The position numbers and the translations under genes were made by a program. This document shows, piece after piece, positions 1 through 7,994 of a stretch of 64,000 bases of DNA. The notes under the pieces are model-generated. The model was not told the origin of the DNA, made no database searches, and saw only the letters and a program-made list of their open reading frames with translations. Position 1 is the stretch's first letter; each line of letters opens with the position of its first letter. The stretch is from Paractinoplanes polyasparticus (GTDB taxonomy: Bacteria; Actinomycetota; Actinomycetes; Mycobacteriales; Micromonosporaceae), in assembly GCF_019710575.1 (NCBI RefSeq), contig NZ_JAHWFK010000034.1, forward strand, positions 124,001-188,000, written 5' to 3'.

Positions 1-540
1 CGGATGGCGTACGCGGTGACCGAGTCCGAGGAGCGCTACCGGGTGGCCGCCACCGCGCGCACCAAGCTGCCGGTCGTACGGGCCCTGGTCGACAAGCACG
101 CCGACGAGCAGGTGCTGGTCATCGGCGCCTACATCGATCAGCTGCACCAGCTCGGCGAGTACCTCGACGCCCCGATCATCCAGGGCTCGACCACCAACAA
201 GGAGCGCGAGCGTCTCTTCGACGCGTTCCGTTCCGGCGAGTTGCGGACGCTCGTCCTCTCGAAGGTCGGCAACTTCTCGATCGACCTGCCCGAGGCGGCG
301 GTGGCGATCCAGGTGTCCGGCACGTTCGGCTCACGGCAGGAGGAGGCGCAGCGGCTCGGGCGGGTGCTGCGGCCCAAGGGTGACGGGCGGCAGGCGCACT
401 TCTACACAGTCGTCTCCCGCGACACGATCGACACCGAGTACGCGGCCCACCGCCAGCGCTTCCTGGCCGAGCAGGGTTACGCCTACACGATCGTCGACGC
501 CGACGACATCCTCGGCCCGGCCCTGCCCCAGGTCGACTGA
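1..540 (+). CDS. XPB/ERCC3-type DNA repair helicase, C-terminal part (5' truncated)
   Basis: The reading frame is open from the first base, so the gene begins outside the window; about 179 residues are visible. They are the second RecA-like helicase lobe of a superfamily 2 helicase of the XPB kind: a VLVIGAYIDQ strand, the segment IQGSTTNKERERLFDAF, a VLSKVGNFSIDLPEA motif V region and the arginine-finger motif QRLGRVLRPK. The ending YTIVDADDI resembles the usual C-terminus of actinobacterial XPB proteins. The family unwinds DNA in ATP-dependent repair. No regulatory information is visible because the promoter lies upstream. The gene converges on the HAAS gene 8 nt away. Confidence 0.9.
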   Translation, partial: RMAYAVTESEERYRVAATARTKLPVVRALVDKHADEQVLVIGAYIDQLHQLGEYLDAPIIQGSTTNKERERLFDAFRSGELRTLVLSKVGNFSIDLPEAAVAIQVSGTFGSRQEEAQRLGRVLRPKGDGRQAHFYTVVSRDTIDTEYAAHRQRFLAEQGYAYTIVDADDILGPALPQVD

Positions 541-547
541 GCCCCGG

Positions 548-958
548 CTATGACGCCGACGGCGCCGGCGCGGTAACGGCCGGCGCCGCCGGGCCCTCGA
601 CGCTGCTGCCGCTGCTGGCGAAGAAGGCGAAGAAGGCGCAGAGGAACAGCACGAGCACGACGCCCCCGACGATCCCGAAGATCAGCCAGAACCTGCTGCG
701 GTTGGGTCCGACCGGCGGGGTGAAGCGGGTGCCGGCCTCTTCGTGGGCGGCCGCGGCCACCACCTCGGGGCTGCCCAGCCGCTCGAGCACCTCGATCACC
801 TCGCCCTCACTGCCCAGGTTGCGCTCGGACTGCTCGGCGGCGATGTGCGCGGCCAGGTCGTTGAGCAGCTCACGGCGCTGAAGGACGGGTAGGCCGGCCA
901 GGCGCTGATCAACCTCGCGCAGATACTCGGCGACGACGTCGTTCTGTCGGGTCTTCAT
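548..958 (-). CDS. HAAS-domain (DUF1700-like) membrane protein
   Basis: This 136-residue protein has a helical N-terminal domain (residues 1-75, with the segments AEYLREVDQRLAGL and VIEVLERLGSPEVVAA) typical of HAAS domains. One transmembrane helix follows (about residues 87-112), then a short Ala/Pro-rich tail. HAAS proteins are commonly encoded directly after a PadR regulator and are thought to act with it as a membrane-linked signalling partner. Here the ATG overlaps the stop codon of the padR-like gene (ATGA), so translation is probably coupled. The specific signal is unknown. Confidence 0.75.
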   Translation of the reverse strand: MKTRQNDVVAEYLREVDQRLAGLPVLQRRELLNDLAAHIAAEQSERNLGSEGEVIEVLERLGSPEVVAAAAHEEAGTRFTPPVGPNRSRFWLIFGIVGGVVLVLFLCAFFAFFASSGSSVEGPAAPAVTAPAPSAS

Positions 959-1299
959 GCGGCCTCACCTGTGCCCACGAGTCGGTCGACGGTCTGTCGG
1001 AACTGCACCCATTCGGCGCGGAAGTGGTCGAGCGCGGAGCGCCCGCCCGGGGTCAGGCCGTAGTAGCGCCGCGGAGGGCCGCTCGGCGACTCGACCCATT
1101 TGCTCTCCAGCCAACCTGACCGGCGCAAGCGGGAGAGCAGTGGATAGATCGTGCCTTCGCCGGCGGCCAGCCCGGGCTCCCCGCCCAGTCGTCGCACGAG
1201 TTCGTTGCCGTACCTGTCCTCGGTCTCGACCATGGCCAGGACGCAGAACTCGAGCGTGCCGCGGCGCAGACTCGTCGCCAACTGCGAAGCATCTGCCAT
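955..1299 (-). CDS. PadR family transcriptional regulator
   Basis: A 114-residue winged-helix repressor of the short PadR type. Visible features are the N-terminal RRGTLEFCVLAMV helix, the segment DRYGNELVRRLG, the wing-region motif EGTIYPLLSRLRRSGWL and RRYYGLTPGGRSAL. The frame stays open further upstream, but the ATG at 1299 begins the recognisable domain and lies 11 nt downstream of a palindromic operator, so it was chosen. The gene is first in a two-gene operon with the HAAS gene and is probably autoregulated. The effector cannot be inferred. Confidence 0.9.
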   Translation of the reverse strand: MADASQLATSLRRGTLEFCVLAMVETEDRYGNELVRRLGGEPGLAAGEGTIYPLLSRLRRSGWLESKWVESPSGPPRRYYGLTPGGRSALDHFRAEWVQFRQTVDRLVGTGEAA

Positions 1300-1310
1300 G
1301 TGCGACACAG

Positions 1311-1329
1311 TACCTTGCGCTGCAAGGTA
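1311..1329. promoter_or_regulatory. Palindromic operator of the PadR gene
   Basis: TACCTTGCGCTGCAAGGTA is a perfect inverted repeat of two 8-nt arms around a 3-nt centre. It ends 11 nt upstream of the padR-like start codon. Sites of this type (TACCTTGC-n3-GCAAGGTA) are typical of PadR autoregulation in actinobacteria. Binding is inferred from position and symmetry. Confidence 0.75.
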
Positions 1330-1342
1330 GGTCCACACGGAA

Positions 1343-1369
1343 AAGCCCCCGGCACCGGACCGGGGGCTT
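1343..1369 (-). terminator. Intrinsic terminator after the Ig-like protein gene
   Basis: A perfect 10-bp stem (AAGCCCCCGG / CCGGGGGCTT) with a 7-nt loop lies 7 nt after the stop codon of the 1377-2510 gene. On the minus strand it is followed by a short T run. It also insulates the PadR operator. Confidence 0.8.
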
Positions 1370-1376
1370 CGCCTGC

Positions 1377-2510
1377 CTATCGACGCCAGGTGCGCGTGGC
1401 CGTGGCCGTGACATTGCCGGCCCGGTCGTACGCGCGCAGGGCCACCTTGATCGTCTTGCCGTACTTGGCGGTGTTGATCGAGAAGCTGTACGCGGCCTTG
1501 GTGTCGCGGGCGGCGATCTTCCCGTTGACCAGCAACTCGACCCGGGCGACACCGTTGCGGTCGCTCGCCGCGGCGGAGATCTTCACCGTGCCCTTGACCT
1601 TCGCCTTGTTGGCCGGCGCCTTGGTGACCCGCAGCGCGGGCCGGGTGTTGTCCACGATCACCGAACGCCTGGCGGTCGTCGACTGGCCGAAGTCGTCCAC
1701 GAGATACCAGGTCAGCACCCGCAGACCGTCCTTGCCGGCGGGAACGGAGTCCCGGTAGGGCGCGAAGCGGTCCGAGCCCGTCCCGTTGTCGAGCGTCGCC
1801 CACTGCACGCCGATCGCGTCGGTCGCCGCCACCGTGCTGGTGATCCGGGTGCCACGCACGAGGGCGAGTTGCGCCGGAAGGAGGGACGTAACCTTGGGCC
1901 CGCTGGCGTCGACCTGGAAACTGACCGGGGTGACGCTCCGGTTCCCGATGCTGTCCCAAGCCCGGATCTCGCCGGTGACGGTCCGGCTGGTCGTGCCGAA
2001 GTCGTAGTCGATCCACTCACCCGTCGAGCGCACGACGCCGCCGACCAGGAACTCCGAGCGCGCGACGCCGGAGACGTCCGAGTACTGCCCCCAGATCAGG
2101 TTGCGTCCCTTGCCCACGACACCGTATTCGCTGTCCCCGTAGTCCAGCGAGACGCTGGGGCCGTAGTTGTCGACGCGGTACAAGGCCGGAATGAGGTTTT
2201 GGGACTTGTTGCTGTCGATGATGCGGAAGAGCACCCCCCTCGACGGAACCGCGACCGTGTCCCAGGTGAGCGTCCACGGCGCCTCGGTCGCCCGGGACAG
2301 GACCCTGCCGTTCGCGAGGAGCGCGATCTCGGTGACGTTCTCGGAGACATCAGACACCGTGAACTCGACGACGCCGTGCACGATGCTGCCGCCGGCGGGC
2401 AGGAACGTGGCTTGTGGCAGAACCCGGTCGGCGGCCACCGCGGGCGCCGAAGCGGTCATGATCAAGGAACCGGCCGCCGCCGCGACCACGGCGGCACGAA
2501 ACTTGCCCAT
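1377..2510 (-). CDS. Secreted protein with bacterial Ig-like domains
   Basis: 377 residues. A Sec signal peptide is evident (MGKFRAAVVAAAAGSLIMTA, likely cut after AVA near residue 27). The mature part looks like three or four beta-sandwich repeats. They carry recurring motifs such as VTEIALLANGRVLSR, VARSEFLVGGVVRS and VARVELLVNGKIAARDTK, and strands ending in DSIGNRS or DRAGNVT, as in the Big_9 and Ig-like families. A binding or adhesive extracellular role is plausible, but no catalytic motif is seen. AGGGAG precedes the ATG. A strong terminator follows, so the gene is probably monocistronic. Confidence 0.8.
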   Translation of the reverse strand: MGKFRAAVVAAAAGSLIMTASAPAVAADRVLPQATFLPAGGSIVHGVVEFTVSDVSENVTEIALLANGRVLSRATEAPWTLTWDTVAVPSRGVLFRIIDSNKSQNLIPALYRVDNYGPSVSLDYGDSEYGVVGKGRNLIWGQYSDVSGVARSEFLVGGVVRSTGEWIDYDFGTTSRTVTGEIRAWDSIGNRSVTPVSFQVDASGPKVTSLLPAQLALVRGTRITSTVAATDAIGVQWATLDNGTGSDRFAPYRDSVPAGKDGLRVLTWYLVDDFGQSTTARRSVIVDNTRPALRVTKAPANKAKVKGTVKISAAASDRNGVARVELLVNGKIAARDTKAAYSFSINTAKYGKTIKVALRAYDRAGNVTATATRTWRR

Positions 2511-2551
2511 CGAACTCCCTGTCCATCCATTGAGGTCGACAGGTTAAACGA

Positions 2552-3460
2552 TCAAGCGGGAAGCGCGGGGCCCGGCCGGAGCAGATCGCCCATCAGGTCG
2601 CCGTGCTTGTCGACGCGCTCCAGCACCTCGGCCGCGCGATAGTGCCGCGGCTCCGCGGCGCTGGTGGCCACCGCCTCCACCTCGTCCCAGGTGAGCGGGG
2701 TCGAGGCGGTCGGCTCGGACTGGGCCCGCAGCGAATAGGGCGTGACGGTCGTCTTGGCCGCGTTGTTCTGACTCCAGTCGATGAAGACCTTGCCCGGACG
2801 GATGGCCTTGGCCATCTTCGCCGTGATCGAGCCCGGAACCATCGCCGCCAGCTCTTCCGCGACGCTCTTGGCGTACGCCGACACGAGTTCCGCGTTCTGC
2901 GTGCCCGAGATCGGGCAGCACAGCTGCATCCCCTTCTTGCCCGAAGTTTTGGGGTACGCCGAGACCCCGTCCTCTTCCAGCCGGTCACGCATCAGCATGG
3001 CCACCGCGCTGCACTCCCGGAGTCCGGCCGGCGCGCCCGGGTCGAGGTCGACGACGAGCAGGTCGGGGTCGGCGCCGATCCGCCACTGCGGCGTGTGCAG
3101 CTCGAGCGCGGCCAGGTTGGCCAGCCAGACCAGGGTCGCCAGCTCGTCGACGACAACGAAGTCGATCGTCTCGCGGCTCTTGGTCGACCCGGGCACGGGC
3201 AGCGTCTCGAGTCGCACCCAGTCCGGCGTACCCCCGGGCTTGTTCTTCTCGAAGAAGTGCACCCCGTCGACGCCGTTCGGGTAGCGGATGCGCGTCACCG
3301 CCCGGTCGGCCAGGTGCGGGATCATGACCGGGGCGATGCGCGTGTAGTAGTCGATGACCTCGCCCTTGGTGAACCCGGCGGCCGGGTACATCAGCTTGTC
3401 GAGGTTGGACAGTTCGAGGTCACGGCCCTCGATCGACACTCCGAAACGGTCACCGGGCAT
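2552..3460 (-). CDS. ligD: LigD-type polymerase/primase domain protein (NHEJ)
   Basis: A 302-residue stand-alone version of the LigD polymerase (archaeo-eukaryotic primase) domain, which fills in and extends ends during non-homologous end joining. Motifs seen are VDLDPG (metal-binding aspartates), YPKTSGKKGMQLCCPI (nucleotide binding), FFEKNKPGGTPDWV and the ending VDKHGDLMGDLL. The start at MPGDRFGVS lies inside the 3' end of the ligase gene, an 11-nt overlap in a different frame. This strongly suggests coupled translation; the longer upstream frame is only ligase antisense-frame readthrough. In many bacteria this domain is fused to the ligase, whereas here the two are separate proteins. Confidence 0.92.
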   Translation of the reverse strand: MPGDRFGVSIEGRDLELSNLDKLMYPAAGFTKGEVIDYYTRIAPVMIPHLADRAVTRIRYPNGVDGVHFFEKNKPGGTPDWVRLETLPVPGSTKSRETIDFVVVDELATLVWLANLAALELHTPQWRIGADPDLLVVDLDPGAPAGLRECSAVAMLMRDRLEEDGVSAYPKTSGKKGMQLCCPISGTQNAELVSAYAKSVAEELAAMVPGSITAKMAKAIRPGKVFIDWSQNNAAKTTVTPYSLRAQSEPTASTPLTWDEVEAVATSAAEPRHYRAAEVLERVDKHGDLMGDLLRPGPALPA

Positions 3461-4454
3461 CCTCGTCCTCCTCCGCGCACTCCTCGGGCGACTTGTCGGG
3501 GCGCAACCGCAGATAGCGAGGGAAGCGCAACCGCCCGTCCGGCGTCCGGTTGCCGTAGCGGACCTCGACCACCAGCTCCGGTCGTACCCAGTGGGCTCCC
3601 CGGGAATCCTCGCGGGGCACCGCACCGGCCCGGAACGGCGACTCCCGCCGGGCCAGCGGTTCGAGCGCGGCCAGCAGCTCCTTCTCGGCCACGGCGCCGA
3701 TGCCCCCGCCGACCCGCCCCCGGAAGGCCAGCCCGTCCGCGGTCGGCACGCCGACGAGCAGACCCCCGAGCTTGCGTACGCCCGACCGCCACCCCCCGAT
3801 CACGTAGTCGCCGGTCCGGTCGAACTTGACCTTGACCCAGTCCGGCGAGCGGCTGCCCGGAAGGTAGACCGAGTCTTCCCGTTTCGCCACCACGCCCTCG
3901 AGGCTGTTCTCGCGGGCCGCGTCCGCGGTGGCCGGCCCGTCGCCGAACGACGGCGGCACCATCCAGTTCGGCCCGGCCAGGCCCAGCTCCTCGAGCTTCT
4001 CGCGGCGGGACCGATAGGGCAGGCCGGTGCAGTCGTGGCCGTCCAGAAAGAGCAGGTCGAAGATCATGTACGTGACCGGCAGGGTCGCCGCCAGCCGGGC
4101 TGCTCGCAGCCGTTCCCGCACGTGCATGCGCTCGGCCAGCGCGGTGAACGAGGGCCGGCCGGCCGCGTCCAGCACCACCATCTCGCCGTCGACCAGCGTG
4201 CCCGCCGGCAGGCTCAGGTCGGCGATCTCCGGGTACGCCGCCGTCACGACCGCCCCGGAGCGCGCGAACAGGTCGGGTGATCCCTCGGTGAAGAGCGCGA
4301 GAACCCGTACCCCGTCCCACTTGAACTCGTAGCTCCACCCCGGCCCGACCGGCAGCGCACCGGCGGTCGCGAGCATCGGAGACAACGGCGCACCAGGCAC
4401 CCGATCACCATAGGCAGGATCGAACACCTTACGCAGGGGTCTCAGTGATGCCAT
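3450..4454 (-). CDS. ligD: ATP-dependent DNA ligase (LigD/LigC type, NHEJ)
   Basis: 334 residues, covering the adenylation and OB-fold domains. The nucleotidyl-lysine motif I is EFKWDGVRV (Lys45). Further motifs are MIFDLLFLDG, EGVVAKRED (motif IV) and DWVKVKFDRTGDYVIGGW (motif V). The C-terminus LRFPRYLRLRPDKSPEE is typical of LigD and LigC ligases. The enzyme seals broken ends in Ku-dependent repair. It is first in an operon with the overlapping polymerase gene and divergent from ku across a 38-nt gap, so the three genes probably share one control region. No nuclease domain is present. Confidence 0.92.
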   Translation of the reverse strand: MASLRPLRKVFDPAYGDRVPGAPLSPMLATAGALPVGPGWSYEFKWDGVRVLALFTEGSPDLFARSGAVVTAAYPEIADLSLPAGTLVDGEMVVLDAAGRPSFTALAERMHVRERLRAARLAATLPVTYMIFDLLFLDGHDCTGLPYRSRREKLEELGLAGPNWMVPPSFGDGPATADAARENSLEGVVAKREDSVYLPGSRSPDWVKVKFDRTGDYVIGGWRSGVRKLGGLLVGVPTADGLAFRGRVGGGIGAVAEKELLAALEPLARRESPFRAGAVPREDSRGAHWVRPELVVEVRYGNRTPDGRLRFPRYLRLRPDKSPEECAEEDEDAR

Positions 4455-4492
4455 CCTGATCAGGACGTCTCACCCTGGGTACAGGAGTCATC

Positions 4493-5392
4493 ATGCGAGC
4501 GATCTGGAAGGGCGCGGTCTCCTTCGGCCTGGTGTCCATCGCCGTCAAGCTCTACTCGGCGACCGAGGAGAAGGACATCCGGTTCCACCAGGTGCACCGC
4601 ACCGACGGCGGCCGGATCAAATACCAGCGCACCTGCTCCGTCGACGGCGAGGTGGTCAGCTACGACGACATCGCCAAGGGCTACGACATCGGCGGCGGCG
4701 AGATGGTCATCCTCACCGACGAGGATTTCGCCGACCTGCCGCTGACCACGTCGCGCGCGATCGACGTGCTCGAGTTCGTGCCGGCCGAGCAGATCGACCC
4801 CATCCTGTTCGCCAAGTCCTACTACCTCGAACCCGAGGGCCAGGCGGCCAAGCCGTACGTGCTGCTCCGCGACGCCCTGCAGGACGCCGACCGGGTCGCC
4901 ATCGTCAAGATCGCGATCCGCCAGCGGGAGCAGCTGGCCACGCTGCGCGTGCACGAGGGCGTGCTGGTGCTCAACACCATGCTGTGGCCCGACGAGGTTC
5001 GTACGCCCGACTTCGGCTTTCTCGACGAGGACATCGAGACCCGCCCGGCCGAGCTCGCCATGGCCAGCTCGCTGATCGACTCGATGGCCGGCAGCTTCAA
5101 GGCCGAGGAGTTCACCGACAACTACCGGGCGGCGCTGCAAGAGGTGATCGACGCCAAGGTCGAGGGCCGCGAGATCGTGCAGCCGGAAGAGGCCGAGGAG
5201 GCGCCGGCGGCCGCGGTCGACCTGATGGCGGCGTTGAAGGCCTCGGTGGAAAGGGCCAAGGCCGCTCGGGGCGAGTCGGCGCCCGCACCCACACCCGCCA
5301 AGAAGGCGCCGGCCAAGAAGGCCGCGGCCAAGAAGGCGCCCGCCGCCAAGAAGGCCGCTCCCGCCAAGAAGGCGGTGAAGAAGTCGGCGTGA
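4493..5392 (+). CDS. ku: Non-homologous end joining protein Ku
   Basis: 299 residues. The N-terminal segment MRAIWKGAVSFGLVSIAVKL is the signature of bacterial Ku. The rest of the Ku core (about 250 residues) follows, with QREQLATLRVHEGVLVLNT and AEEFTDNYRAALQEVI. Ku rings bind double-strand ends and recruit LigD. The last 45 residues are repeated Lys/Ala/Pro (AKKAPAKKAA), a basic tail of the kind that adds DNA binding in several actinobacterial Ku proteins. AGGAG precedes the ATG. It is divergent from the ligase/polymerase operon and followed 13 nt later by a Nudix gene. Confidence 0.97.
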   Translation: MRAIWKGAVSFGLVSIAVKLYSATEEKDIRFHQVHRTDGGRIKYQRTCSVDGEVVSYDDIAKGYDIGGGEMVILTDEDFADLPLTTSRAIDVLEFVPAEQIDPILFAKSYYLEPEGQAAKPYVLLRDALQDADRVAIVKIAIRQREQLATLRVHEGVLVLNTMLWPDEVRTPDFGFLDEDIETRPAELAMASSLIDSMAGSFKAEEFTDNYRAALQEVIDAKVEGREIVQPEEAEEAPAAAVDLMAALKASVERAKAARGESAPAPTPAKKAPAKKAAAKKAPAAKKAAPAKKAVKKSA

Positions 5393-5405
5393 CTAGAGTT
5401 GGTCC

Positions 5406-5894
5406 GTGGCATTGACGTGGGCTGAGTCTTACCTGGGCAAGGTGCGGGCGAGTGTCGGGGATTCCGACACCATCCTCTTCGTCGGGGCGCGCGGGGTGAT
5501 CCTCGACGACCAGAATCGGCTGCTGCTGATCCAGCGGTCCGACAACCACCGCTGGGCCATCCCGGCCGGGGCGATGGAACTCGGCGAGAGCATGGAGGAC
5601 TGCGCTATCCGCGAGGTGTGGGAAGAGACGGGTCTGCGGGCCACGTCGCTCACGCCGTTCGCGTTCTACAGCGCGTACACCTACACGAACGACTACGGGC
5701 ACACCTACCAGCAGATCCTCATGTCGTTCCGGATTCACACCTGGGAGGGCGAACTGCTGCGCCAGACCGAGGAGTCCGTCGACGCCGGCTTCTTCCCGCT
5801 GGACGCGCTCCCCGGCCCGAAGTCGTTCGTCCTCGACGAGACCCTGGCCGACCTGGCCCAGTTCGAGGCCACGGGCCGCCTGGTCATGAAATAA
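5406..5894 (+). CDS. Nudix hydrolase
   Basis: 162 residues. The Nudix box is complete at about residues 57-79: GAMELGESMEDCAIREVWEE followed by TGLR. The substrate is unknown; the family cleaves nucleoside diphosphate derivatives. The context beside ku could point to nucleotide sanitation but does not prove it. A GTG start at 5406, 13 nt after the ku stop, gives the complete domain. It is probably cotranscribed with ku. Confidence 0.9.
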   Translation: MALTWAESYLGKVRASVGDSDTILFVGARGVILDDQNRLLLIQRSDNHRWAIPAGAMELGESMEDCAIREVWEETGLRATSLTPFAFYSAYTYTNDYGHTYQQILMSFRIHTWEGELLRQTEESVDAGFFPLDALPGPKSFVLDETLADLAQFEATGRLVMK

Positions 5895-5934
5895 CGCTCG
5901 CCCCGCCCCGGCGGTCTCAGGCACGATCCCCTGC

Positions 5935-7215
5935 GTGGACCTGACCCCGCTGCGCACCTCGCGCGACTACCGCCTCGTCTTCATCGGCGGCTCGGTCAGC
6001 GGTTTCGGGTCCTTCATCACGTACGTCACCATCCCGTTCCAGGTGGCGGCGATCACCGGCGACCCCCTGATGGTCGGCCTCCTGGGCGTCTGCGAGCTGG
6101 TGCCCCTGCTCGTCATGGCGTTCGTGGGCGGCGCGCTGGCCGACTATCTCGACCGCCGCCTGCTGGTGCGGGGCGGCGAGTTCGCCTTGGCCGCGCTCAC
6201 CGGCGTACTGCTGGTCAATGCGCTTTCCCACGAGCCCCACCTGTGGCTGTTGTTCGTGGTGGCGGCATTGACCGCCACCGTCGACGGCTTGCAGAGGCCG
6301 GCGCTCGAGGCGATGGTGCCCCGGCTCGTACGGCCGGAGGAACTGCCCGCAACGATGTCGCTGCAGGCTTTCAGCTCGCAGATCGCCCAGGTGGGTGGGC
6401 CCGCGCTCGCCGGTCTGCTGATCTCGGCGGTCGACCTGGCCTGGGTGTACGCCTTCGACCTGCTCACCTTCACCGCGTCGCTGCTGTGCCTGACGCTGGT
6501 ACGGGCCGTGCCGCCCCCGCCCGACGCGGACCGGCCGTCGATCCGAGCGGTGATCACCGGCCTGCGCTACGCCCGGTCGCGCCCGGAACTGCTCGGCACC
6601 TACCTGGTCGACATCAACGCCATGTTCTTCGGCATGCCGCAGGCGCTCTACCCGTTCCTGGCAACCCAACTGGGCGGTCCGCGTGTGCTCGGTCTGCTCT
6701 ACGCAGCCCCGGCCGTCGGCTCGATGCTGGCCACCCTGACCAGCCGCTGGACCGGCCGTGTGCACCGGCACGGCCTGATGGTGGTGGTCGCGGCCGCGCT
6801 CTGGGGCGTCGGCATCGTAGGCGTCGGACTGTCCCAGTGGCTGTGGCTGACGTTGCTGTGCCTGGCCTTCGCGGGCGCCGCCGACATGGTCTCGGGCATC
6901 TTCCGCTCGATCATCTGGAGCCAGACCATCCCCGATCACCTACGCGGCCGCCTGGCCGGGATCGAGATGCTGTCGTACACGACCGGCCCGCTGCTGGGAC
7001 AGCTGCGCTCGGGTCTGATGGCGCGCACCCGGCTGGGTGTGGGCGGCTCGACCTGGGTGGGCGGCGTCCTGTGCGTGGTCGGCACCGCGGCGCTGGCCGC
7101 AGCGCTGCCCCGCTTCCTGCGCTACGACGGAAAGGACGGCATGGCCCTGAAGAAGGCCGCCGACGACGCGTGGCTGGCCGCTACCGAAGCTCGTTCGCGA
7201 GCAGCCCCATCGTGA
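5935..7215 (+). CDS. MFS transporter (EntS-like exporter family)
   Basis: 426 residues with about 12 hydrophobic segments. The N-terminal DYRLVFIGGSVSGFGSFIT and the loop motif GGALADYLDRRLLV match the MFS_3 group, which includes the enterobactin exporter EntS. TIPDHLRGRLAGIEML is a second family signature. It resides in the membrane and its substrate cannot be read from sequence; no siderophore genes are nearby. The start is GTG. The 3' end overlaps the convergent GNAT gene by 35 nt. Confidence 0.88.
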   Translation: MDLTPLRTSRDYRLVFIGGSVSGFGSFITYVTIPFQVAAITGDPLMVGLLGVCELVPLLVMAFVGGALADYLDRRLLVRGGEFALAALTGVLLVNALSHEPHLWLLFVVAALTATVDGLQRPALEAMVPRLVRPEELPATMSLQAFSSQIAQVGGPALAGLLISAVDLAWVYAFDLLTFTASLLCLTLVRAVPPPPDADRPSIRAVITGLRYARSRPELLGTYLVDINAMFFGMPQALYPFLATQLGGPRVLGLLYAAPAVGSMLATLTSRWTGRVHRHGLMVVVAAALWGVGIVGVGLSQWLWLTLLCLAFAGAADMVSGIFRSIIWSQTIPDHLRGRLAGIEMLSYTTGPLLGQLRSGLMARTRLGVGGSTWVGGVLCVVGTAALAAALPRFLRYDGKDGMALKKAADDAWLAATEARSRAAPS

Positions 7216-7705
7216 ACTTGTCGATCCACTCGCCGTCGCGGCGGAAAACCTGCCGCAGACGGCCCTCCTCGACGAACCCGACCTTGCGGTAGATGTGCAC
7301 GGCGGGTTCGTTCTCGACGACCGCGGTCAGGGTGATCTTGCGCAGGCGCATTTTCTCGAACCCGTACCGGCAGACGGTCCGCACCGCGTCGGTGCCGTAA
7401 CCCTTGCCCCAGAAGTCTTTCTCGCCGAGGTAGACGTCCAGGTCGGCGACGCCCGTCTCGGGCTCGGCGCCGTGCAGCCGCACCAGCCCGATCAGCGTGC
7501 CGCCCGGCTCCTCCACCCCGAAGAGCACATCACCGTACGCGTTGGCCGCCCGCTCCTCGAGCCACTTGGCCACCTGGGCCGTCGTCTCGGCGTAGCCCTC
7601 GTCCATCCACCGCATCACATCGGCGTCGTGGTTCCATCGCCACAGCGCCTCGGCGTCCGCGACCCCCAGGGCCCGCAGCCGGACCTTGTCCCCGTAGGCG
7701 TCCAT
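7181..7705 (-). CDS. GNAT family N-acetyltransferase (RimJ/RimL-like)
   Basis: 174 residues of the Acetyltransf_3 type. The VRLRALGVADAEALWRWNHD beginning, the acetyl-CoA-binding stretch FWGKGYGTDAVRTVCRYGF and the ending ENEPAVHIYRKVGFVEEGRL are characteristic. The group acetylates N-termini of proteins or small amines; the substrate here is unknown. It is the last gene of a minus-strand run that starts with the sugar acetyltransferase and lies 6 nt after the small Cys protein. Confidence 0.9.
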   Translation of the reverse strand: MDAYGDKVRLRALGVADAEALWRWNHDADVMRWMDEGYAETTAQVAKWLEERAANAYGDVLFGVEEPGGTLIGLVRLHGAEPETGVADLDVYLGEKDFWGKGYGTDAVRTVCRYGFEKMRLRKITLTAVVENEPAVHIYRKVGFVEEGRLRQVFRRDGEWIDKFTMGLLANELR

Positions 7706-7711
7706 GGCGCG

Positions 7712-7975
7712 TCAGCGTAGCTCCACCCGGCGCGTGAAGTCGTGCCCGCACGGAAGCACGACGAAGACGACGGATTCGACGAGCAGCGACCCGTCCTCCT
7801 GCTCCTCGTAGTCGAGCGGCTCGGCGTTGACGTCGGTGACCACCTTGTCGCAGGTGGGGCACCGGCCACCGGCCGTCACCACCCCGAAGTCGCTGGCCGG
7901 CAGCGCGTCGGGCGTGGGGTCGGGGGCCGACTTCTGGGCCGGGGTCATGGGCGGACGGAGATGCGGCTTGGCCAT
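7712..7975 (-). CDS. Small Cys/His protein, probable zinc site
   Basis: 87 residues if started at the ATG at 7975. A GTG at 8002 would add nine residues and overlap the upstream gene, so the ATG was preferred. The C-terminal half holds CPTCDK and, 38 residues later, LPCGHDF. These three Cys and one His could form one zinc site. The rest is a Pro-rich N-terminus and a short beta-rich domain. No family is recognised. It lies between an unknown protein and a GNAT gene in a tight minus-strand run. Confidence 0.7.
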   Translation of the reverse strand: MAKPHLRPPMTPAQKSAPDPTPDALPASDFGVVTAGGRCPTCDKVVTDVNAEPLDYEEQEDGSLLVESVVFVVLPCGHDFTRRVELR

Positions 7976-7994
7976 ACCCCACCGTACGGCGAAG

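Noticed and set aside
2603..3829. Plus-strand frame of 408 codons
   Set aside because: It is antisense to the NHEJ polymerase and ligase genes.
5280..5392. Lys/Ala repeats at the end of Ku as a frameshift artefact
   Set aside because: The same kind of basic tail ends topA here and is usual in actinobacterial DNA-binding proteins.
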